From Motilimonas pumila (GTDB lineage Bacteria > Pseudomonadota > Gammaproteobacteria > Enterobacterales > CBDFNC01), in NCBI RefSeq assembly GCF_003596335.1, contig NZ_QZCH01000014.1, forward strand, positions 1-64,000: a DNA stretch of 64,000 nucleotides. The letters are read 5' to 3'. The notes beneath the pieces were generated by a model, which worked only from the letters and a program-made list of their open reading frames with translations, was not told the DNA's origin and ran no database searches. The first letter of the stretch is position 1. Each line of letters starts with the position of its first letter. The translations under genes were made by a program, and so were the position numbers. Of the stretch, positions 8,625 through 17,047 are shown in pieces.

Positions 8625-9776
8625 ATGAAAGTTCTAATTTTAGGTGGTGATGGGTATTTAGGCTGGCCAACGGCGATGTACTTCTCTGAGCGTGGACATG
8701 AAGTGGCAATTCTGGATAACTATCTACGCAGAAATTGTGCTCGCGACACTGACATGGAAATTCTTTACCCTACGCCGAATATGCATGAGCGAGTAAGCAT
8801 TTGGAAAGAACATACTAATAAAGATATAGAAGTGTATGTAGGCGACTTAAACGATTGGGATTTCACTTCAAAAGTATTTGCAGAGTTTAAGCCTGACACG
8901 GTTGTTCACTATGCTGAACAGCCTTCAGCCCCTTATTCTATGTTGAATACAGACACCGCACGGCTGACCCTAAATAATAATATTGGGGCTACAGGTAACG
9001 TCATTTTTGCCATGAAAGAGCATTGCCCAGAAGCGCATTTAATCAAGCTGGGTACCATGGGTGAATACGGTACACCAAACATTGATATTGAAGAAGGCTG
9101 GTTAGACATTGAGCATAATGGTCGAACCGGTAAGTTCTTATTTCCTCGCCAAGCGGGCAGTTTGTATCACACCACAAAAGTGATGGATACCGACTTATTG
9201 TGGTTTTACGTAAGGACCTGGGGCCTTCGAGTCACCGACCTTATGCAAGGGCCTGTTTATGGCATTTTCACAGATGAAAATAAAGTTGACGAGCGCTTAC
9301 TACCTTGTTTTGCGTATGACGAAATTTTTGGCACTGTGCTGAATCGTTTCATGGTACAAGCCGTAGCTGGCTATCCTTTAACGGTTTATGGTAAAGGTGG
9401 TCAAACCCGAGGTTACCTCAACATAAAAGACACCTTACAGTGTATCTATCTAGCGGCGCAAAACCCTGTTGAGAAAGGTGACTTAAGGATCTTCAACCAG
9501 TTTACTGAGACCTTCTCTGTAAACCAGTTGGCTGAAAAAGTGCAAACTGTAGGCCAACAAATGGGGCTTGATGTTGAAGTGAAAAGCATTGAAAACCCAA
9601 GAAAAGAAATGGAAGAGCACTATTACAATCCAAAACACACAGGTCTATTAGAGCTAGGCTTAGAGCCGAACTATTTAACTGACGAAGTGCTAGCCGAAGC
9701 GATGGAAAAAGTGCTGAAACACAAAGACGCTATTTCAGAGAATCGCATTTTCCGCGGAATCAAGTGGAATAAATAA
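8625..9776 (+). CDS. sqdB: UDP-sulfoquinovose synthase (SQD1/SqdB family)
   Basis: SQD1 enzymes join sulfite to UDP-glucose to form UDP-sulfoquinovose, the donor of a 6-sulfonated glucose. The 383-residue protein carries the family's hallmarks: LGGDGYLGWPTA at residues 6-17, YAEQPSAPYSM, TMGEYGTPNIDIEEG with the triad threonine T144, YHTTK with Y181 and K185, and VYGKGGQTRGYLNIKDT. The TMGEYGTPN block is far more specific than a generic epimerase motif. SQD1 is best known for chloroplast and bacterial sulfolipid. No sulfolipid glycosyltransferase (SqdX/SQD2) is recognisable here, and the surroundings are polysaccharide genes, so the sugar is probably built into a surface glycan (inference). 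A terminator follows. Confidence 0.9.
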   Translation: MKVLILGGDGYLGWPTAMYFSERGHEVAILDNYLRRNCARDTDMEILYPTPNMHERVSIWKEHTNKDIEVYVGDLNDWDFTSKVFAEFKPDTVVHYAEQPSAPYSMLNTDTARLTLNNNIGATGNVIFAMKEHCPEAHLIKLGTMGEYGTPNIDIEEGWLDIEHNGRTGKFLFPRQAGSLYHTTKVMDTDLLWFYVRTWGLRVTDLMQGPVYGIFTDENKVDERLLPCFAYDEIFGTVLNRFMVQAVAGYPLTVYGKGGQTRGYLNIKDTLQCIYLAAQNPVEKGDLRIFNQFTETFSVNQLAEKVQTVGQQMGLDVEVKSIENPRKEMEEHYYNPKHTGLLELGLEPNYLTDEVLAEAMEKVLKHKDAISENRIFRGIKWNK

Positions 9777-9790
9777 GAGTTGAAGTAAAG

Positions 9791-9831
9791 GCACCCTGAG
9801 TCACATCGTGGCTTGGGGTGCTTTTGTTTTT
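9791..9831 (+). terminator. Strong rho-independent terminator after the sulfoquinovose synthase gene
   Basis: A fully paired 14-base-pair stem (9791-9804 with 9808-9821, three G-T wobbles) with a three-base loop is followed by TTTTGTTTTT. It ends the sulfite/sulfoquinovose block. Only about 30 bases separate it from the next gene, so downstream genes rely on read-through (possibly RfaH-type antitermination) or a promoter overlapping the hairpin. Confidence 0.85.
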
Positions 9832-9863
9832 GCGTAACAAAGAACAGTAATAGGGAAAAGACA

Positions 9864-10859
9864 TTGAAAAAGTTAAATTGGTTGATTACGGGTGGTTTAG
9901 GTTTTGTGGGGCGCACACTCATTGCCGAATTATTGAAGCAAGATTTAGCGCAGGCTATTCGCGTTGTTGATAATTTTTCTACCGGCTCGCCAAGTGATTT
10001 ACAACCTGTGACCGACTTTTCTTTAGTTACGCTAGATAATATTTCTGCTATGTCTGCTCACTCTGGCATTGAAGTGGTTAAAGCCGATATTAGAGATGCA
10101 GAGCCAGCCGTAAAAGTCACAGCAGGAGCGGATGTAATTATCCACCTAGCAGCCAATACCGGTGTACAGCCTTCTATTGAGTCGCCACGCTTAGACATGG
10201 AGTCTAACGTGATGGGTACGCTTAATTACCTCGAGGCAGCAAGACAAAACCAAATCAAGCAATTTGTACTGGCATCATCTGGTGCACCTATTGGGGAAGC
10301 TGAGCCGCCTATCACGGAAAAGTCACCGTGCCGCCCAATATCGCCTTATGGTGCCAGTAAGTTAGCTGGTGAAGCTTACTGCTCTGCATATAATGGCAGC
10401 TTTGGCATCAATACTATTGTGCTTAGATTTTCAAATGTGTATGGCCCACTTTCGGGCAAAAAAGGCAGTGTGGTTGCTAAGTTTATCAAACAAGCTTTGG
10501 CTGGGGAAACTTGGACGATAAATGGCAATGGTGAGCAAACTCGTGACTTTATTTATTCTCAGGATCTAGCCAAAGCGGTGGTTAAGGCTGCATATCATCC
10601 TAAAGGTGGAGAAATCTTCCAGGTAGCCACGCAAGAAGAAACCAGCGTCAGAGAGTTAGCTGACCTGTTGTCTGCTCAAATAAAAGAAGTTTTTGAATTG
10701 GAAGTTACCATTGATTATGGCGAGCCATTAATTGGCGATGTGGCAAGAAATTTTGCTGATATTACACATTCGAAGCAAGTGCTCGGCTGGCAACCAGAGG
10801 TTAAGCTCGCTACGGGAATTGTTGATACGCTAAATTGGTTTAGAGAGAAAAATAAGTAG
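9864..10859 (+). CDS. UDP-glucose/UDP-GlcNAc 4-epimerase-like SDR
   Basis: A 331-residue extended SDR. I place the start at TTG 9864, after AGGGAAAAG, because an earlier in-frame TTG at 9813 lies inside the terminator hairpin and adds a non-conserved cysteine-rich leader. NAD-binding GGLGFVG begins about residue 8. ASSGAPIGE carries the triad serine, YGASK the tyrosine and lysine, and RFSNVYGP plus NGNGEQTRDFIY are epimerase hallmarks. It probably interconverts gluco and galacto (or GlcNAc/GalNAc) UDP-sugars. It is the last gene before the visibly AT-rich segment. Confidence 0.83.
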   Translation: MKKLNWLITGGLGFVGRTLIAELLKQDLAQAIRVVDNFSTGSPSDLQPVTDFSLVTLDNISAMSAHSGIEVVKADIRDAEPAVKVTAGADVIIHLAANTGVQPSIESPRLDMESNVMGTLNYLEAARQNQIKQFVLASSGAPIGEAEPPITEKSPCRPISPYGASKLAGEAYCSAYNGSFGINTIVLRFSNVYGPLSGKKGSVVAKFIKQALAGETWTINGNGEQTRDFIYSQDLAKAVVKAAYHPKGGEIFQVATQEETSVRELADLLSAQIKEVFELEVTIDYGEPLIGDVARNFADITHSKQVLGWQPEVKLATGIVDTLNWFREKNK

Positions 10860-10866
10860 CGATAAA

Positions 10867-12474
10867 ATGAAAAGATTTAATAAAAGTGAAGTCGTTTCTG
10901 ATTTTTATCTCAAAGAAGAAATCTCATACTTTAATCCAGTTGATCCAGAAAGGATTAAAATGGAAAAGAGATTTCTAAAAGTGGGGGCGATTGTTAGCGA
11001 TAGGCTAGCTGATGGTTTAGAACCTGAAGTTGATCTTCACTTTCTATTGGAAGAAACTTGGAAAGGCTCTGTTAGTTATAGTGACTTAGACTTTATTCTC
11101 ATTGAATCTTGTTTAGAAGATTGCTTTGGAAACTGGAAAGGGGAAATATCAAATTTTAAAAAAACAAATGAACTTTCCGAATTAATTGCTCATGCTAGAG
11201 AAAAAAGAATACCTGTGGTGTTTTGGTTTACAGCAGATAATTTATACCACAACCTCTATAAGGGAGTTGCAAGTGAAAGTGACTTCTGCTTTTGTGCTGA
11301 CGAAATAGAAAAAGAAAAGCTAATATCTGATGGAGTTGGTTGTGATATTTTATTGCCTGCTGTTCAGTTTAAAAGCTTTAATCCTATAAAAAAATATAAT
11401 GTTAATTCTGACTTTTTTGTTAGTGAAAACTTAGTGTCAGTAGTCAAAAACCGCAAAGAAAATGAAGAGATACTGAAAAATTACTCCCAGCTTAATGGCG
11501 TTTTATCTGATCCTAGAGCTAGTTTATCCTATGAGGATACACAATATATTCCGAAAGAAGTAATACTTGGTCGAGTTAGAAAAAAAACTAGAAAAAAGCT
11601 ACTCAAAGAATCTTTGGCTTACGTTATTTTCAATGATAAAGATACTTCGAAGACGGAGCAGGCATGGCGAGCACTAGATGCAGCAGCATCAGGTGCACCT
11701 CTACTCATAGAATCAGGGTTAGAAGAACGTTTTGAATTTCTGCAGGGGTTTTCTCAGGTTTTTGAAAAAACAGACCATTTATTTCTAGAGTTGCTTAGAA
11801 TAAAAAGAGATAAAAAATATCATAATATTAGAAAGAAGGAAGTTTGGAATAAAAAGCTGTTCGAAAATTCTTTCTCTGAAAGACTAGAAAGTATTTGCAA
11901 AAAAATTGATTTCTACTTACCTACTTCTTCATGCATAAAAGCTAATTTTTATTCTAAAATTGATAGTTTATATTCTATTAAGTCGACGATTAGCAAATAT
12001 GATTCAATCGATTTTGATGGAAAATCACTAACAATTTATACTTCTGAAAATTCTATTTTAACAGAGCTGTCGGAAAAAGTTTCTGACAGGGACGATATTA
12101 TAATTGAGTTTTACCCCGGAGAAGTTTACGAAGGGCATATCATAAACTCTATTGCTTATAAATCTAATTGTGATTACTTGGTTTTTATGGATAGGGATAT
12201 AGAAGTACTAAATGTCTTTATAGAAGACTTTAAACGTTATATTTGTTTTTCAACTTTTGATATTTCAGTCAAGCTGAGAGATATTGATTATCGCTCTGAT
12301 TGGCTTATGTACAATTCGGAAACGAAAAATGAAAAGAGCATAATTGACATTTACTCGTTAAAAATTGATTTCTTGAAAAAAAATCCATTCCCTGAATCTT
12401 TTATTGGAGATGTAGAGACTCTCTACTGTAAAAATGTCTCGCAGGATGTAGATGCTTCAATCCTTGTCTTTTAA
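10867..12474 (+). CDS. CgeB-like glycosyltransferase with extra C-terminal domain
   Basis: A 535-residue protein I assign tentatively. Residues about 70-300 follow the CgeB/DUF3880 glycosyltransferase pattern: IPVVFWFTADN, a SDFCFCADE stretch, and AWRALDAAASGAPLLIES, which matches the C-lobe donor-site segment of GT-B enzymes. The last 170 residues contain CDYLVFMDRDIEV, which resembles the DxD region of a GT-A (GT2) fold, so this may be a two-domain enzyme. The gene is strongly AT-rich with many AAA, TTT and ATA codons, unlike the SDR genes just upstream, a sign of separate acquisition. It starts seven bases after the epimerase stop. Confidence 0.6.
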   Translation: MKRFNKSEVVSDFYLKEEISYFNPVDPERIKMEKRFLKVGAIVSDRLADGLEPEVDLHFLLEETWKGSVSYSDLDFILIESCLEDCFGNWKGEISNFKKTNELSELIAHAREKRIPVVFWFTADNLYHNLYKGVASESDFCFCADEIEKEKLISDGVGCDILLPAVQFKSFNPIKKYNVNSDFFVSENLVSVVKNRKENEEILKNYSQLNGVLSDPRASLSYEDTQYIPKEVILGRVRKKTRKKLLKESLAYVIFNDKDTSKTEQAWRALDAAASGAPLLIESGLEERFEFLQGFSQVFEKTDHLFLELLRIKRDKKYHNIRKKEVWNKKLFENSFSERLESICKKIDFYLPTSSCIKANFYSKIDSLYSIKSTISKYDSIDFDGKSLTIYTSENSILTELSEKVSDRDDIIIEFYPGEVYEGHIINSIAYKSNCDYLVFMDRDIEVLNVFIEDFKRYICFSTFDISVKLRDIDYRSDWLMYNSETKNEKSIIDIYSLKIDFLKKNPFPESFIGDVETLYCKNVSQDVDASILVF

Positions 12475-12495
12475 CAGCTTAAATCGAGGTATTAA

Positions 12496-13836
12496 TTGAA
12501 AGTTTTTATATATTGTCAGCCACTAGCAGCCGGCAAGGGTGGCATGGAAAAAGTGGCAACAAACTTAGCAAACTATTGGGCTGCTAAAGGTTGGGAAGTA
12601 TACGTTGGGTTTATGAGTTACCCGAAGAAAGGACGCTTAAAACCAGCTTATGATGTATCTAGAGCTATAAATCTAGTTCCTTGGGATAGAGAAGAAAGCT
12701 CCATATTCGACTATAGAGAAGTCGTAGGTAACATCAATCCAGATGTGTTTCTGGCATTTGGTTGTTCACATACCGCTTTAGATATTGCTTATATTCTTGA
12801 TAATCAAAATATTCCTTACATTATTCATGAAGGAAGTAACCCTGAGAGAATTATTGAAAACAATTGGGCGAGACCATTAGGGTTGTCAAAAGTTGAAGCT
12901 ATGTGGCAGAGGGAGCTACTTCTCTCTAGAGCTGATGCAATAAGGTTGACTATGTCTAATTATAAGGCATCTATTCCTGAAGAGTTCCAATATAAGGTTC
13001 GTGCATTCCCTAATGCATTCAAAGTGAAAAGTTTCACTTTAGATAATAAAATATCAGAAGATGCACCTGTTAGAATTATAAATATTGGGGGGTTAAAGAA
13101 GAATAAGAATATTTTCCCTTTATTAGAAGCCATGCTAATTTTAAAGAAAGAATACAATAAATCTCTACAACTTTCAATATTCTCGAATAGCAACCAGAAA
13201 GACTACATAAAAAAAATATCAAATTTTATCAAAATAAACGGCTTGACCGACTGTGTGTTATTGGAAGGTGAAACTAATAATATTGATAAAGAGTATTTGA
13301 AAAGTGATATGCATATTATTACCTCATTATCAGAAGGGCTAAGTTCGTGTGTTGCCGAAGCTATGTGTCATGGTATTCCAAGCATTGGTATAAAGAATGT
13401 TCCTGGTGTTGATGGCTTGATAGAGCATGATGTGAATGGCATTTTAGTCAGTAATAATAATTTACCTATTGATTTAGCCAGAGCCATTATGAAATTGTTA
13501 GATTCGTCGGAATATAGAGCGAAATTAGGAGCTCAGGCAAAGGAAGATGCAAAGATATTTAGCCCAGAAAAGGCTTATAAGAATTGGGAAGAGTTAATAG
13601 ATTTAGCTATTGAGAATAGGTTTTCAAAAGCGAAATCCAATGCTTCCTATGGGATTCTTCAGCAACATTATGACTCAGTTCGCTATGATTTTTATCTAAG
13701 AAAATATGGGGTAAAAAGCCTGGATATTTTGAATGGAGAAAAGCGGACATACCAAAAACCTTACTCAAATAAAGAAGAATTCTTGAGGTTTAAAAGACAT
13801 GAAGTCACACTTCGGTGGAGTGAATATGAATTCTAA
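12496..13836 (+). CDS. Glycosyltransferase family 4
   Basis: A 446-residue retaining GT-B enzyme. The N-lobe glycine loop is QPLAAGKGGMEKVATNLA near residues 9-26. The C-lobe donor site is SLSEGLSSCVAEAMCHGIPSIG, with the family's E-x7-E spacing, followed by DGLIEHDVNGILV. It transfers a sugar from a nucleotide donor to the growing lipid-linked glycan at the cytoplasmic face. The TTG start is supported by GAGGT six bases upstream. The last 60 residues are a basic tail outside the GT fold. The 3' end overlaps the next glycosyltransferase gene by 11 bases. Confidence 0.85.
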   Translation: MKVFIYCQPLAAGKGGMEKVATNLANYWAAKGWEVYVGFMSYPKKGRLKPAYDVSRAINLVPWDREESSIFDYREVVGNINPDVFLAFGCSHTALDIAYILDNQNIPYIIHEGSNPERIIENNWARPLGLSKVEAMWQRELLLSRADAIRLTMSNYKASIPEEFQYKVRAFPNAFKVKSFTLDNKISEDAPVRIINIGGLKKNKNIFPLLEAMLILKKEYNKSLQLSIFSNSNQKDYIKKISNFIKINGLTDCVLLEGETNNIDKEYLKSDMHIITSLSEGLSSCVAEAMCHGIPSIGIKNVPGVDGLIEHDVNGILVSNNNLPIDLARAIMKLLDSSEYRAKLGAQAKEDAKIFSPEKAYKNWEELIDLAIENRFSKAKSNASYGILQQHYDSVRYDFYLRKYGVKSLDILNGEKRTYQKPYSNKEEFLRFKRHEVTLRWSEYEF

Positions 13837-15445
13837 ATTTAAGTTACTGCTTTTTGCCGCAGGTAAATTAGATAAAATCGGGGGGATTCAACGTTCTTAT
13901 CAAATTTTACTTAACTTTTTAATAGAAAACGGATGGGATATAACGCTAGTTGGATTTTGGGAAGGGAGAGAATATGATAGAAATAAACTGAGTTACTCTC
14001 TTTCTAATAAAATTAAAATTAAAATAATAAATTATGGCTTCGAAACCAATGATTTGAAAGAAGTTGAAAAAGTTAAAAATATCATAAGGGAAGAAAGTCC
14101 CAGTATATCCTTGATTGTCAACAGTAGTAGAGTCGGTCTCTCGTTCGCTCAAATTTTGAATGAAATGAATGAGAGCTATGTGTATTCGATTAGAGGGAGC
14201 TCGGAATATTGTCTAAAATATCTTTGGCCGTGTAGAAAATCACTAGAAGTGGTTTTTCAAGCATCTAATTATAGCCATGTCCTAATGCCTTCATATGCAG
14301 ATTTTTTTCCTAAAGATATTAAAGAAAAAATACGTGTTATTCCAAGTCAAATTGAACCAGCCCAAGTTATGGCTAATGTTGCTGATAAAAATTCGGATGA
14401 GGATTTTGTTATTCTTTATTCAGGGCGATTTTCATTTGAGAAAAGAATTGATTTACTAATTTCGGCTTTTAGCATGATAAAAGACTCGAACCCAGAGTGG
14501 AAGTTATTACTTGTTGGAGATGGACCTGAAAAAGAGTCCTTAATCAACCTAGTAAAGGATCTTAGTTTATCTACCCATATTAGCTTTTTGTCAGTTAATA
14601 ATACTGAGGCTATGTATGATATCTACCCGAGAGTACATCTTAAAGTCCTCCCCTCTGAGCAGGAAGGATGTCCAATGGCTTTAAGAGAAGCTATGGCTCA
14701 TTCAATACCTGTCATTGCTTTTGAAGAGTGCTCAGGAGCAAATGAAATTATCGAGCATAATAAAAATGGGCTGCTAGTTGGCGGAGGAGATAGAGTTAGT
14801 AACTTAGCACAAGCAATTGAAGTACTTATTCACTCGCCTGAATTAAGAGAAACTATGGGAGGTAATGCACTTGAGACTTCAAGAGAATATGATCCCGAGA
14901 TTATAAATAAAGCTTGGGAGAAGCTAATTTTAGATGGAATGCAAGCTGAGAGTAATTACTCGAAAGAAATGATTTCATCTAGAGCTGAAGCGAAGCATAC
15001 TCTGAGAAAGTTTAGTGAGTCCGAAAAATATTGGAATCATTATTTGTTTGAGCGCGATAAAACGGTCTTTGAAAACCATAAAGATGATTACTACCTAGTT
15101 TTTGGTAGCACATTTTTTGATCATGTTTACTACTTGGAAAACTATGTTGATGTAAAAAGGAGCGGAGAAGATCCCTTACTTCACTATATTAGTGTTGGCT
15201 GGAAATGTGGGTTTAACCCTTCAGAAGAGTTTTCAACAGAAAAATATATAAAATACTATATGGATGGTGATGCGAAGGGGCTATGCCCTCTCACTCATTA
15301 TTTAGAAGTCGGGCGTTTTTCGGGTGCGAGAGCTATTTTTGTTTCCTCTGGTTATTATACTAAATGGCCACGAAGAAGAAGAACATGGAAGCAGAATAAA
15401 AAAGATCCATACTTGACAGTTTTTAACAAAAATTTAAAAAAGTAA
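13826..15445 (+). CDS. Glycosyltransferase family 4 with C-terminal glycan-cluster repeat domain
   Basis: The protein is 539 residues. I start it at ATG 13826, preceded by GGTGGAG, rather than an ATG 27 bases earlier. Residues 1-380 are GT4: GGIQRSYQILL, FSFEKRIDLLISAF, VGDGPEKESL and SEQEGCPMALREAMAHSIPVI. Residues about 420-510 hold two copies of a short module: a tyrosine-rich start (FDHVYYLENYVDV), then DPLLHYISVGW..GFNPS..F, repeated as CPLTHYLEVGRF. The same kind of module ends the proteins at 15451 and 20729. AT-rich. It likely extends the surface glycan; the specific sugar is unknown. Confidence 0.83.
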   Translation: MNSKFKLLLFAAGKLDKIGGIQRSYQILLNFLIENGWDITLVGFWEGREYDRNKLSYSLSNKIKIKIINYGFETNDLKEVEKVKNIIREESPSISLIVNSSRVGLSFAQILNEMNESYVYSIRGSSEYCLKYLWPCRKSLEVVFQASNYSHVLMPSYADFFPKDIKEKIRVIPSQIEPAQVMANVADKNSDEDFVILYSGRFSFEKRIDLLISAFSMIKDSNPEWKLLLVGDGPEKESLINLVKDLSLSTHISFLSVNNTEAMYDIYPRVHLKVLPSEQEGCPMALREAMAHSIPVIAFEECSGANEIIEHNKNGLLVGGGDRVSNLAQAIEVLIHSPELRETMGGNALETSREYDPEIINKAWEKLILDGMQAESNYSKEMISSRAEAKHTLRKFSESEKYWNHYLFERDKTVFENHKDDYYLVFGSTFFDHVYYLENYVDVKRSGEDPLLHYISVGWKCGFNPSEEFSTEKYIKYYMDGDAKGLCPLTHYLEVGRFSGARAIFVSSGYYTKWPRRRRTWKQNKKDPYLTVFNKNLKK

Positions 15446-15450
15446 AGGCA

Positions 15451-16902
15451 ATGAAATCTAAACGAAACACTGTTGTTTTAGTCGTTGGTTCTGGTAGGTC
15501 TGGAACTTCTGCCGTAATGAGCACATTAAGTGAGATAGGCTGTTTTATATCAAGTAATTTAATTCCAGCTCAATATGAAAATCAGCGCGGATATTTTGAG
15601 AATGTTAGTGTAGTCAATTTTAACAAAAAAACCATAAGTGATATAAACTCTGATTCAAGTTTTTTGTTACCAAGCCAATTGGAGTCTCTTCAAGTTAGCG
15701 ATTACGCAGTAGCGTTACGAAAAGTTCTTGCAAAAGAAGGGTTTACCGATAAGAAGATGACCGCGATTAAAGACCCTCGAATTTCTACACTTTTCCCTAT
15801 TTATAGAAAAGCTCTAAGTAGCTCTGATCTAAAAGTTGTCCTCGCTATTCGAAATCCAGCCTCAGTTGTTGAGTCTCAAAGAAAGGTGAGCATGCAAAAA
15901 ACAATAGATATAGAGTTAGTTTGGTTAATAAGAAATGTACAAGTTCTGACTCAAACTGCTTTAGATTGCTTTATTTTACACTATGAAGATCTCGTGAGTG
16001 TAAATAAAGATATTCATATAAGTGCTCTCTCTAAATATATAGGTGGATCTCACTGCTTAGATAAACCAGTGTCCTCTATAGATGAAAAATTGAATCGAGC
16101 ACAGTTTATTACTCAGTATGAATGCTCACCGTTAGTCAATTATTTATACAGTTTACTTATTCTGTGTAAAGGAATGGAAAGAAAGGTACACAAGAAAAAA
16201 TTAATATTATTGTTAAGCTACATTCGAAAAGAGTTCGACAATAGCTACGATGGAAATTTAGAGTTGTTTGGTGAAAGGATGGAAAAAGTAATGAACCTAG
16301 AGGTGGATAGCTCTAATGAAGTAAATGAAATAATGAATTTAGATTATTCTGGTATTTCTGAAGAAGAGCTTAATGAAAAGGAGAAGGAAAATAAGCAACT
16401 CAGATACGACCTTTCAGAAATGCTAGAAAAATATCAAGCACTTCTATCAGAAAACCGCGAGCTTTCAGCTTCAGTTGATGAGTATCGAGCAGCCGTTATT
16501 AAATTTAAAAGTAATGATGTATTGGTTCCTCCTTCTCCCGCAAAAAAGTGCCAGAATGAAAATGTTAATAGTGTAATTTCTGGAGAGAAAAATTCATCTT
16601 CAAAAGAAAAAAAATCGCTTCCTTCAACTAGAAAAAGTGAGGTTAGAGATAAGAAAATATTGAACTGTTTATATGAGTCAATTTACATCTTTTTCTCTAG
16701 AGAGTTCGATTCAACCTGGTATAAGAATCAATACCCGGACCTAAAAAATTACAAATTACCTGTTGTTTATCACTATGTTTGCCTTGGCGCTAGTGAAGGT
16801 AGAGAGCCGAATGGGAATTTCAACAGCAAGGTTTTTAAAAAAGAAAACACTGGTTTAGATTTTAAGCTACATACACCTCTTTATTATAAATTAAAATTTT
16901 AA
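15451..16902 (+). CDS. Sulfotransferase-family protein with coiled coil and C-terminal repeat module
   Basis: The 483-residue protein begins with a PAPS-type P-loop, VVGSGRSGTSAVMSTL (residues 11-26), and continues with IKDPRIS and AIRNPASVVESQ, the 3'-phosphate binding segment of PAPS-dependent sulfotransferases. It probably places sulfate esters on sugars. Residues about 305-355 (EELNEKEKENKQLRYDL onward) form a likely coiled coil. A lysine/serine-rich linker follows, and then a C-terminal module (FDSTWYKNQYPDL, HYVCLGASEGREPNGNF) shared with neighbouring glycosyltransferases. The start ATG lies five bases after the previous stop. Among the most AT-rich genes in the window. Confidence 0.78.
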   Translation: MKSKRNTVVLVVGSGRSGTSAVMSTLSEIGCFISSNLIPAQYENQRGYFENVSVVNFNKKTISDINSDSSFLLPSQLESLQVSDYAVALRKVLAKEGFTDKKMTAIKDPRISTLFPIYRKALSSSDLKVVLAIRNPASVVESQRKVSMQKTIDIELVWLIRNVQVLTQTALDCFILHYEDLVSVNKDIHISALSKYIGGSHCLDKPVSSIDEKLNRAQFITQYECSPLVNYLYSLLILCKGMERKVHKKKLILLLSYIRKEFDNSYDGNLELFGERMEKVMNLEVDSSNEVNEIMNLDYSGISEEELNEKEKENKQLRYDLSEMLEKYQALLSENRELSASVDEYRAAVIKFKSNDVLVPPSPAKKCQNENVNSVISGEKNSSSKEKKSLPSTRKSEVRDKKILNCLYESIYIFFSREFDSTWYKNQYPDLKNYKLPVVYHYVCLGASEGREPNGNFNSKVFKKENTGLDFKLHTPLYYKLKF

Positions 16903-17047
16903 TTTTAATTTTGGAACTGATTGAACAATGAAATGCTGATGTTGATGATGTCAGAGCTTGAAATATTGAACTTGTGGTTCTTTATCATGCGGGGTTTAGT
17001 TTTTTACACTTGTAATGTAGCTGTGTGATTTTATTAGTGAAGGAATA

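Noticed and set aside
9813..9863. Longer N terminus for the epimerase gene at 9864
   Set aside because: It would start inside the terminator hairpin and add a cysteine-rich leader absent from the SDR fold; TTG 9864 has a ribosome site.
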